This document shows positions 1 through 5,650 of a stretch of 5,909 nt of DNA, piece by piece (position 1 is the first letter of the stretch; every line of letters starts with the position of its first letter). The stretch comes from an uncultured Clostridia bacterium (GTDB lineage: Bacteria > Bacillota > Clostridia > Christensenellales > UBA1242), in contig CANQBU010000078.1 of NCBI GenBank assembly GCA_947589615.1, positions 1-5,909 on the forward strand, read 5' to 3'. A model generated the notes under the pieces. It saw nothing but the letters and a program-made list of their open reading frames with translations. It made no database searches and was not told the origin of the DNA. A program made the position numbers and the translations under genes.

Positions 1-999
1 TTCCTCAGAAATATCAACTTTTTCAACTTCTCCAATAAGAATTTTTGTATTTTGAGGAACTTCTACATTTGCAAGTTTTGCAATGGTGACCGCAGTTTGA
101 CCTACTATTTTCGCATTTAATGCGCCATTTATAATAATTGTCTTACGAACTTTGTCTATTTCATCATCTTTTAGAAAATAGCAGCCTCTTTTTTCGAATT
201 CGTCTTTAACTTGCTTGTAAATTTTTTGGTCAACTATAACCGATTGTTCAGAAGCACAAATCATGCCGTTATCAAAAGTTTTTGAGTGAATTATTGAGTT
301 TACGGCTAGCACGACATCAGCACTTGCGTCTATGACAGCAGGCGTATTTCCAGCGCCAACTCCAAGTGCCGGCTTTCCGCTTGAATATGCCGATTTAACC
401 ATGCCTGGACCACCCGTGGCAAGAATTATATCCACTGACTGCATAAGCAGTGTTGTAAGTTCTAGTGAAGGAACATCTATCCATGCAATTATGTTTTCTG
501 GTGCGCCCGCCTTAACCGCCGCCTCCAAGACTATTCTTGCCGCCTCAATCGTCGATTTTTTCGCACGTGGGTGTGGGCTTATGATTATTCCATTTCGAGT
601 TTTTAATGCAAGCAATGTCTTAAAAATTGCAGTCGATGTCGGATTAGTGGTCGGTATAACCGCTCCGATAACCCCAATAGGTTCGGCGATTCTCTTATAT
701 CCATAGGCTTTATCATCTTCAATTACTCCGCAAGTTTTTTCATTTTTGTATTTATTGTAAATGTATTCGCTCGCATAATGATTCTTGATGATTTTATCTT
801 CCACAACGCCCATGCCCGTTTCTTCAACCGCCAGTTTTGCTAGTGGAATCCTTGCGTTATTTGCCGCAATTGCAGCCTTCTGAAAAATTTCATCTACCTT
901 TTCTTGAGAATATGAAGAGAATTCTTCTTGTGCCTTTTTAACCTTTTCAAGTGTCTTTTCTAGTGTTTCCACGCTGTTTACAATGCCATATTTTTCCAT
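1..999 (-). CDS. adhE: AdhE, bifunctional acetaldehyde-CoA/alcohol dehydrogenase, N-terminal part
   Basis: This is the N-terminal 333 residues of AdhE; the gene runs off the left edge. AdhE reduces acetyl-CoA to acetaldehyde and then ethanol with NADH, regenerating NAD+ in fermentation. Only the aldehyde dehydrogenase half is visible; the iron-dependent alcohol dehydrogenase half would lie outside the window. Seen: the IPTTNPTSTAIFK block at residues 115-127, SPHPRAKKS at 141-149, the Gly-rich ATGGPGMVKSAYSSGKP at 194-210, GVGAGNTPAVID at 213-224, and the catalytic cysteine in DNGMICASEQ (Cys248). The stretch after about residue 255 (RGCYFL, INGALNAKIVGQ, KILIGEV) matches clostridial AdhE better than stand-alone EutE/PduP-type dehydrogenases, though a monofunctional enzyme cannot be fully excluded. 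The ATG at 997-999 follows an AGGGGG ribosome site at 1005-1010. It has its own promoter upstream. Confidence 0.95.
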   Translation of the reverse strand, partial: MEKYGIVNSVETLEKTLEKVKKAQEEFSSYSQEKVDEIFQKAAIAANNARIPLAKLAVEETGMGVVEDKIIKNHYASEYIYNKYKNEKTCGVIEDDKAYGYKRIAEPIGVIGAVIPTTNPTSTAIFKTLLALKTRNGIIISPHPRAKKSTIEAARIVLEAAVKAGAPENIIAWIDVPSLELTTLLMQSVDIILATGGPGMVKSAYSSGKPALGVGAGNTPAVIDASADVVLAVNSIIHSKTFDNGMICASEQSVIVDQKIYKQVKDEFEKRGCYFLKDDEIDKVRKTIIINGALNAKIVGQTAVTIAKLANVEVPQNTKILIGEVEKVDISEE

Positions 1000-1074
1000 T
1001 TATACCCCCTATAGTTTGCTATTATTTTATGTAAAATTTCATTGCAATGTCTTTTCGGCAAAATTCCTTTTCCG
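1000..1074 (-). promoter_or_regulatory. adhE 5' leader with ribosome site and 5'-end hairpin
   Basis: This is the predicted untranslated leader of adhE, about 73 nt from the inferred start near 1073. At its 5' end an imperfect hairpin (CGG...CCG with an A4/T4 inner stem and one bulge, 1056-1074) could protect the mRNA end. A perfect 10-bp palindrome, CATTGCAATG, lies at 1040-1049. The ribosome site is an unusual AGGGGG (1005-1010), 5 nt before the ATG. I see no riboswitch. Roles for the hairpin and palindrome are inference. Confidence 0.45.
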
Positions 1075-1079
1075 TTTTT

Positions 1080-1108
1080 AGTATAACATTATTTTAATTT
1101 AAAAACAA
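1080..1108 (-). promoter_or_regulatory. adhE promoter (sigma-A type, extended -10)
   Basis: On the minus strand, TTGTTT (1103-1108) and TATACT (1080-1085) are separated by exactly 17 bp, and TG stands one base before the -10 (1087-1088), giving an extended -10. The -35 matches four of six consensus bases and the -10 five of six. The predicted start is near 1073. The upstream flank is very AT-rich and could act as an UP element. Confidence 0.65.
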
Positions 1109-1139
1109 ATTTTTAAACAAACATATATAAAAAGTTATT

Positions 1140-1169
1140 AAAAAACAAGAAACATTTTGTTTCCTGTTT
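1140..1169 (-). terminator. Intrinsic terminator ending the paralog operon
   Basis: Read on the minus strand, this is an 11-bp stem with one G-U pair (AAACAGGAAAC / GTTTCTTGTTT) and the 5-nt loop AAAAT. It runs straight into six T residues (1145-1140). It lies downstream of the second leucine-rich-repeat gene and upstream of the adhE promoter, so it should separate the two units. The stem is AT-rich, so efficiency may be modest. It coincides with copy 1 of the 27-bp repeat. Confidence 0.65.
1143..1169 (-). repeat. 27-bp hairpin-forming direct repeat, copy 1
   Basis: The 27 bp here are identical to those at 1340-1366, in the same orientation and 197 bp apart. Each copy is itself a near-palindrome (11-bp arms, one mismatch that becomes G-U in minus-strand RNA). 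This copy is followed by a T tract on the minus strand and so forms the working terminator. The pair brackets the 154-bp inverted-repeat unit. Confidence 0.85.
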
Positions 1170-1221
1170 CAGGTGTAGACAAATTATCAGACTGAACAAA
1201 AACAAGTGAGGCAAGGCTCGG

Positions 1222-1276
1222 AAAATGTCCCGAAGCAGGAGTTTAGTTCGCCTAAATGACTGTTTCGGGGCGTTTT
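1222..1276 (+). other. Long structured hairpin with tandem G-A mismatch (candidate RNA element)
   Basis: Every base from 1222 to 1246 faces its partner at 2498 minus its position. This gives 17 contiguous pairs (1222-1238 with 1260-1276), a tandem G-A/A-G mismatch (1239-1240 with 1258-1259), six more pairs (1241-1246 with 1252-1257) and the 5-nt loop TTCGC. Four of the pairs are G-U in plus-strand RNA but become A-C mismatches in the minus-strand RNA, and the tandem G-A becomes C-U. The fold therefore favours a plus-strand transcript, opposite to the neighbouring genes. I recognise no known RNA family. No T tract follows, so it is not a standard terminator. Confidence 0.6.
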
Positions 1277-1292
1277 ACAGTAAACACAGCAA

Positions 1293-1314
1293 GCAAAATT
1301 TGCCAAATTTTTGC
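1293..1314. other. Short hairpin within the repeat unit
   Basis: GCAAAATTT (1293-1301) pairs with AAATTTTTGC (1305-1314), leaving one bulged T and the 3-nt loop GCC. It would fold about equally well on either strand. It lies between the long hairpin and the right terminal inverted repeat. Its role is unknown. Confidence 0.4.
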
Positions 1315-1339
1315 GGTCACGCAGTTTTTCTTCAGTCTG

Positions 1340-1366
1340 AAACAAGAAACATTTTGTTTCCTGTTT
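1340..1366 (-). repeat. 27-bp hairpin-forming direct repeat, copy 2
   Basis: This copy is identical to the one at 1143-1169. It supplies the last A of the TAA stop (1366-1368) of the upstream leucine-rich-repeat gene. On the minus strand its stem-loop is followed by CAGACTGAAG rather than a T tract, so it should be a poor intrinsic terminator. It could still form a 3'-end hairpin on the mRNA. Confidence 0.85.
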
Positions 1367-2814
1367 TACTCTAAATCTAAATAATTGCAGCCATTTTCAA
1401 TAAAAGCGTGAGCATTTTTATCGTAAAATAATCCATATTTGAAAATTGTGTTTGATTGCTTTTTAATATTTTTCTTGTCAAATTTATATCTTTTACAAGT
1501 TTTTTCAAGTGATTCGTCAACATCTTGAGCCCAAATCATATTTTGATTATCATTTGTCACATAGATATATTTGAAATTAGTTCCATCAAGTGCATGGCTG
1601 TCTAATTTTAATTCATCATTTCCTCTTCCGAAAATTAATTGAGTATTCAGGCAACCAGAAAATGCCGATTTGCCAATTCGTTTAATCTGCGAGGGAATTA
1701 AAATCTTTTTAAGTCCTACGCACCCTTCAAAAGCATAGTTACAAATTTGGTCAACATAATCAGCAAATTTATATTTCGTCACAGGTGGTCTTGTCATATT
1801 TAATGCCTGATATAAAAAGCCTTCATTTCTAAAATCAAAATTCTTTATAGGTCGAAAACCCTCGGGCAAATCAAGGTCCTTTGTTTGTGCACTATTTAAA
1901 AATGCTCTTAAGAGTGAGCCAGCCCAAATATGTGGATATTCTTTTTCATGGTCATTGCCTGGAAATACCGGCATTCCACCCATAATTATCTTTTCACAAT
2001 CGAGAATAAGTTCATTTGTCCCTTTTTCAAGGTCATCATAATTTGCAATTTCAAAAGTTAAAGGTTCAACTTTTACCCACATCTTCGCAGGGTTGTCATT
2101 TTTGCTTCCCATAGAAGATATTGTCCCGTCTTGATATTCATTGTAATTATCACACAATTCTGTTGTGCGAACATATCTTTTTCCTTTATATATAAATTCA
2201 CTATTTTGCTTAGGTGAAAAACCGCATTGGTTTATAACACCATTTGTGGTGTAAAGTCTTCCCGTGCATTCCATTCCGTTTTGAAGTTTCCCACCATTAT
2301 ATGCCTCTTCTAGTTCTTTTCTTAATTTTTCACTAACTTTTGTTTGAGGAAAAGAGCCAAGTTCTAATGTATAGGAATTTTTGGATTTGCTTTTTGCAGG
2401 AACGCCAAAGACTTCTTCAATATCCTTTAACGACAATTTTTTATCAAATGCAAGTGTTATTGATGGGCTGGTCCCAATATTGGTGTTATAACTTCTCGCA
2501 CTCTGAATTGGTCGATAAAATGAGCGAATATAAACGCCTAATTCATCTGTCGATCTAATCCAATACCAAGCATAGTAACACCCATCATTATCTCTTTTGG
2601 TATTATATTGCATTAAACAGTTCATAAAAGCAAAATCTGTTGCTGATTTTTCTTTTAATTGTAATCGTTTGTCTTTTTCAGTATCTTCAACGCTAAGCAC
2701 ACTTACATTATCATGAGTCGTCAGCATTTTGTCTTTATCTTTGTTTTGAGTCGTATATGTTTTGTTCTCTCTTGGAACAACATATTTTGTCCAATCGCAA
2801 ACTTTTAAAGCCAT
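1366..2814 (-). CDS. BspA-like leucine-rich-repeat protein, paralog B (function unknown)
   Basis: This 482-residue protein is the second gene of a tandem paralog pair, 27 bp after its sister. I see no signal peptide, membrane segment or sortase motif, so it is probably cytoplasmic or exported by an unrecognised route. Layout: a DWTKYVVPRE start (7-16); a region at 80-123 with YWIRSTDELG and IGTSPSITLAF, resembling the WLRS...PAL ending of DUF6273/C-type-lectin-like domains; ELGSFPQTKVS (151-161); TGRLYT (184-189); YKGKRYV (209-215); WVKVEPLTFEI (246-256); a DUF6273-like block ending SLLRAFLNSA (300-309); one or two BspA/LRR_5-type repeats at about 352-395 (QICNYAFEGCVGLKKILIP, then IKRIGKSAFSGC); and a basic tail. 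The ATG follows AGGAGG (2819-2824). Molecular function is not recognisable; ligand or protein binding is inference. The stop lies on the edge of a 27-bp repeat. Confidence 0.85.
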   Translation of the reverse strand: MALKVCDWTKYVVPRENKTYTTQNKDKDKMLTTHDNVSVLSVEDTEKDKRLQLKEKSATDFAFMNCLMQYNTKRDNDGCYYAWYWIRSTDELGVYIRSFYRPIQSARSYNTNIGTSPSITLAFDKKLSLKDIEEVFGVPAKSKSKNSYTLELGSFPQTKVSEKLRKELEEAYNGGKLQNGMECTGRLYTTNGVINQCGFSPKQNSEFIYKGKRYVRTTELCDNYNEYQDGTISSMGSKNDNPAKMWVKVEPLTFEIANYDDLEKGTNELILDCEKIIMGGMPVFPGNDHEKEYPHIWAGSLLRAFLNSAQTKDLDLPEGFRPIKNFDFRNEGFLYQALNMTRPPVTKYKFADYVDQICNYAFEGCVGLKKILIPSQIKRIGKSAFSGCLNTQLIFGRGNDELKLDSHALDGTNFKYIYVTNDNQNMIWAQDVDESLEKTCKRYKFDKKNIKKQSNTIFKYGLFYDKNAHAFIENGCNYLDLE

Positions 2815-2841
2815 CTTTCCTCCTAAATGTAGATGAATATC

Positions 2842-4314
2842 TTATTGTAATTCCTCATATAAGCCATTTCCAGTGATCTTCGTCTGATTTTGATTGGTTT
2901 TCTTTTTGGCTTTTGGCTGTGTTCCATTTTGTAAATCAGTATCTATTTTTTCTTGTTCAGCAACACTTGGATTTAATGAATCTTTATAGAATTTATATAA
3001 TCTTTTAATACAATCTAAGGACTCGCTTTGCTGCTCTATATAATCTTCTTCAAGGCTGTTATCTTCATATCTAGAATATATCACATCTGAGCCATCTTTT
3101 GCAATATAGACATAATCAAATTTGCCTCCACCATACTTTAAATCTCCACAAACTTTGACATTTGAGATATCTTCAAATTTTACCTGGTCACAATATTCAA
3201 AGTTGCCGTCCTGCACTTCAACAACACTTGCAGGAATAACAAGTTCTTTAATATTGCAATCTCTCTTCCAATGAGTAAGAGCATTTTTTGAAATATATTC
3301 TATACCAGGCAATATATTAATTTTTTCTATATTGTCACAACGATGCAATGCGTATTGGCAAATTCCTTTTCCCACTCCAATTCCACTACTGAAAGTAACT
3401 TCTCTCAATGGTTCGCGCGCCTGATTTAGTGCTTCATATAATAGCCCACACGTTGAAAAATCCCAATTGAATTTTGCCATATAGTTTGGGTCCTTATCAA
3501 GGTCTCGCGAATTTGCACTGTTTACAAAAGCCCTTATCATTGAATTTTGCCATTTTGCACAATTTACATCGGTATTATTTGGATAATATGGAATACCTGT
3601 AAATATTTTATCGCAAACAAGATTAAGTTTCTTTGCGTTTTTAATCTCACTCGTTGTCATGCCATAAATTCTAAACTTTAAAGGCTCAACTTTATAAACT
3701 CCTTTCCCCCACTCCCTGCATGTGCCATCATAAATGTATCTTTTACCTTTATATTCAAACTCAGGAAGTCTGCGCATTTCATATATACCAGTATTTGAGT
3801 TAAAATGAATTATTGTATATAACTTCCCAGTTTGAACAAGTTTTCCGTCTATTTCTCCATATTTTTTTGCAAGTTCTTCCTCTTCTTGTTTGCTAACTTT
3901 CGATTGTGGATAAGCACCAACATTGATTGTATGATAAACTGTATCCCCGTCTTTAACCTTCTCAATTTTCCCAAAAATTGACCTTCCTTTAAATGAACCT
4001 ACTTTAAATGGAAGTTCTATTGTAAGTGTTGGACAGAAAGAATAACTTGCGTCTGAAACTACTGCCTTTCTATCTATTGGAACAAAGCCAGCTGAAACTA
4101 TTTTTGTGCTTGAGGCATCATACTCTTGCCTTAGTCTAGATTCATAAGTATAATCTTGATAGTAATTCATATCAAAATCACTCAGTTTTTTGCGTGCCAA
4201 ACTAGTTTTGTTTTCACATTTATCCAATATCGAAATTTTATCAGTTATCGTATAACCATTCTCGGTTATTTCTTGTGGAACAATATATTTTGTAAAATCT
4301 ATATCTTTTGCCAT
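2842..4314 (-). CDS. BspA-like leucine-rich-repeat protein, paralog A (function unknown)
   Basis: This 490-residue protein is the first gene of the paralog pair and has the same layout as the next gene. The corresponding blocks are DFTKYIVPQE (6-15); a lectin-like stretch around 57-101 ending FCPTLTIEL; NVGAYPQSKVS (131-141); TGKLYTI (162-168); YKGKRYI (188-194); YKVEPLKFRI (207-216); SMIRAFVNSA (258-267); and leucine-rich-repeat-like sequence from about 318 (GICQYALHRCDNIEKINILP, IEYISKNALTHW, CNIKELVIPASVVEV). Both proteins then share a Y-[IV]-Y-[IV] strand and an SLE segment (here YVYIAKDG, about 401-408). It has an extra K/Q/N-rich low-complexity tail (about 446-482) absent from its sister. 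There is no signal peptide or membrane segment. The ATG follows AAGGAG (4320-4325), and its own promoter lies just upstream. Divergence from the sister is considerable, so the duplication is old. Function unknown. Confidence 0.85.
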   Translation of the reverse strand: MAKDIDFTKYIVPQEITENGYTITDKISILDKCENKTSLARKKLSDFDMNYYQDYTYESRLRQEYDASSTKIVSAGFVPIDRKAVVSDASYSFCPTLTIELPFKVGSFKGRSIFGKIEKVKDGDTVYHTINVGAYPQSKVSKQEEEELAKKYGEIDGKLVQTGKLYTIIHFNSNTGIYEMRRLPEFEYKGKRYIYDGTCREWGKGVYKVEPLKFRIYGMTTSEIKNAKKLNLVCDKIFTGIPYYPNNTDVNCAKWQNSMIRAFVNSANSRDLDKDPNYMAKFNWDFSTCGLLYEALNQAREPLREVTFSSGIGVGKGICQYALHRCDNIEKINILPGIEYISKNALTHWKRDCNIKELVIPASVVEVQDGNFEYCDQVKFEDISNVKVCGDLKYGGGKFDYVYIAKDGSDVIYSRYEDNSLEEDYIEQQSESLDCIKRLYKFYKDSLNPSVAEQEKIDTDLQNGTQPKAKKKTNQNQTKITGNGLYEELQ

Positions 4315-4331
4315 TTTTTCTCCTTAAATAT

Positions 4332-4360
4332 ATATTAACATAAAATTTATTATTTGTAAA
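4332..4360 (-). promoter_or_regulatory. Promoter of the paralog operon (extended -10)
   Basis: On the minus strand, TTTACA (4355-4360) and TAATAT (4332-4337) are separated by 17 bp, with TG one base before the -10 (4339-4340). The -35 matches five of six consensus bases. It lies between the M28 terminator and the first paralog. The predicted start, near 4325, falls on the ribosome site AAGGAG (4320-4325), so the leader would be only about 10-12 nt. Confidence 0.75.
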
Positions 4361-4370
4361 GGGGGAAACT

Positions 4371-4395
4371 AAAAAAAGAGCTTGTTTCTAAGCCC
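4371..4395 (-). terminator. Intrinsic terminator after the M28 peptidase gene
   Basis: On the minus strand, GGGCTT pairs with AAGCTC (one G-U) around the loop AGAAAC, and seven T residues follow (4377-4371). It starts 6 bases after the TAA stop of the peptidase gene. It insulates that unit from the paralog promoter, whose -35 begins about 10 bases further on. Confidence 0.85.
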
Positions 4396-4400
4396 TTCCA

Positions 4401-5639
4401 TTAATTTTGTGGTCGCTTTTTGCGGCGATAATAATAGTCAAGTTCGTCAAGCATATTTTGAGGAATTGTTCTTAAAACAGGAAATGCAACAGAATTGTCC
4501 ATTCTTTTTACAAACTCATTTATAAATTCACCAGAATTTTCAAAACTTTCCTTTGAGAGATTCTCAATTTTATCATATCTGCTATGAATTTGCGCACCGC
4601 CAATCGGTGACCTCTTTATAAATGATATCGCAGGCACTCCCTTATCGGCAAATGACGATGCATCTGAGGAATATATCTTTTGAATTGCCTCGACGGCAAC
4701 CCCCTTTTCATACCCTAAATACTTGACATAACTTACAAGTTCCTTTTCTGCCGTGATTTCGGCATAAAGTGTGCCCAATGTCACTCCAATCATGTCTACA
4801 TTTACGCATAATCTTATTTTTGACAATTCGCTTTCATGTTTTTCAACATATTTTTTTGAACCAACGAGCCCTATTTCCTCGCTTCCAAACCATATAAATT
4901 TCATTGTTCTTTTTGGAGGATTCTCTAAAAAATAATCGAGAATTCTCATAATCATTGCACAGCCTGAAGCATTATCATACGCCCCCTTTGAATATGGAAC
5001 AGAATCATAATGCGCCGTGAAAACAATTTCTTCATCTTGTTTTTCGCTGCCAATCAATTTTGTTATTATATTATAACTTTTAACCTCACTTTTTATAGGT
5101 TGACTTACAAGCCTTACCCTTTTAGGCATCTGTTTTACCAATCTATCGCCATCTTTAAAAGAAATAAATACGACGGGAAATTTGCTAAAATCATCTTTAC
5201 TTGAATGATACGGATTTATCTCTATCTCTTCATTATCTATTTGCCCTGAGCATAAAATCAACCCCTTTATCTTTTTCTCAATAAGAATCTTTATTATATT
5301 TTCATCAACATATCTTCTATGATAAAGGCAAATTTTCCCTTCCAAATCTTGAACGCTTGCATCCATATATGAGGATATATACGCCAATTCTCCTTCTTCA
5401 CCTTCATCACTTGTCGACATACTGTTTACCGCACTTACAACCTGCGAAAACTCCTTACCATCAACAAATAGTTTGCTTTTCTTTGCCTCGAGACCATCTA
5501 TCGTAAATTCCTCAGTTTCAACCTTTAAGCCGCGGTCTTCAAGTTCTTTGACAATTATATCTCTTGCCTTATGCTCGTTTTCACTTCCACATATTCTTTC
5601 AAAATACAATTTTTCTATCAATTTATAATTATCTTTCAT
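4401..5639 (-). CDS. M28-family zinc aminopeptidase with PA-like insertion
   Basis: This is a complete 412-residue metallopeptidase of clan MH, family M28, expected to release N-terminal residues from peptides with two zinc ions. Seen: an N-terminal M28 segment (1-60, RICGSENEHKARD); an inserted PA-like domain at about 80-185; then the catalytic domain with all metal and catalytic residues. These are His210 and Asp212 in TAHYDS, Asp222 in AYDNASG, Glu254-Glu255 in FGSEEIGLVGS, Asp282 in NVDMIG, and His352 in QIHSRYD. No signal peptide or membrane segment is visible, so it probably acts in the cytoplasm, although many PA-containing M28 enzymes are exported. A short basic tail (YYYRRKKRP) ends the protein. 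The ATG at 5637-5639 follows AAGGAG (5647-5652), which overlaps the stop of the upstream gene, so translation is probably coupled. Peptide specificity cannot be told. Confidence 0.92.
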   Translation of the reverse strand: MKDNYKLIEKLYFERICGSENEHKARDIIVKELEDRGLKVETEEFTIDGLEAKKSKLFVDGKEFSQVVSAVNSMSTSDEGEEGELAYISSYMDASVQDLEGKICLYHRRYVDENIIKILIEKKIKGLILCSGQIDNEEIEINPYHSSKDDFSKFPVVFISFKDGDRLVKQMPKRVRLVSQPIKSEVKSYNIITKLIGSEKQDEEIVFTAHYDSVPYSKGAYDNASGCAMIMRILDYFLENPPKRTMKFIWFGSEEIGLVGSKKYVEKHESELSKIRLCVNVDMIGVTLGTLYAEITAEKELVSYVKYLGYEKGVAVEAIQKIYSSDASSFADKGVPAISFIKRSPIGGAQIHSRYDKIENLSKESFENSGEFINEFVKRMDNSVAFPVLRTIPQNMLDELDYYYRRKKRPQN

Positions 5640-5650
5640 TAATATTCTCC

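Larger units (their letters stand above)
1187..1340 (+). repeat. 154-bp unit with terminal inverted repeats, possible MITE or dispersed intergenic repeat
   Basis: The unit begins with TCAGACTGAA (1187-1196) and ends with its exact reverse complement TTCAGTCTGA (1331-1340). It encodes no transposase and is visibly richer in G and C than the flanking DNA. Inside are a very long hairpin (1222-1276) and a short one (1293-1314). The 27-bp direct repeats sit outside it but not symmetrically: 17 bases separate copy 1 from the left end, while copy 2 overlaps the right end by one base. They are therefore not a clean target-site duplication. It could be a non-autonomous transposable element, a REP/BIME-like repeat, or a structured RNA. 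Strand is assigned from the folding of the hairpin. Only one unit is visible, so dispersal in the genome is inference. Confidence 0.5.

Noticed and set aside
332..706. 124-codon plus-strand open frame starting MTAGVFPAPTP
   Set aside because: It lies wholly antisense to the strongly conserved adhE coding sequence, has no convincing ribosome site, and resembles no protein I know.
1022..1042. Six-residue upstream open frame (MKFYIK) in the adhE leader
   Set aside because: There is no ribosome site in front of it and it has no attenuator-like codon run; short frames like this are expected by chance in AT-rich leaders.
1090..1130. Possible Rex operator near the adhE promoter
   Set aside because: The TTGTT half-matches here lack a proper TTAACAA-type partner at the right spacing, so I could not support an operator, although Rex control of adhE is common in Firmicutes.
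1143..1366. CRISPR-like pair of 27-bp repeats
   Set aside because: There are only two copies, with a 170-bp interval that has its own inverted repeats and hairpins, and no cas genes are visible.
2340..2558. 72-codon plus-strand open frame
   Set aside because: Antisense to the second leucine-rich-repeat gene, without a ribosome site; it is explained by the composition of the real gene.
4156..4338. 60-codon plus-strand open frame, hydrophobic
   Set aside because: Antisense to the start of the first paralog and its promoter. The Phe/Ile-rich content is what AT-rich, Lys-rich coding DNA gives on its complement.
5010..5204. 64-codon plus-strand open frame
   Set aside because: Antisense to the M28 catalytic region, with no independent coding evidence.
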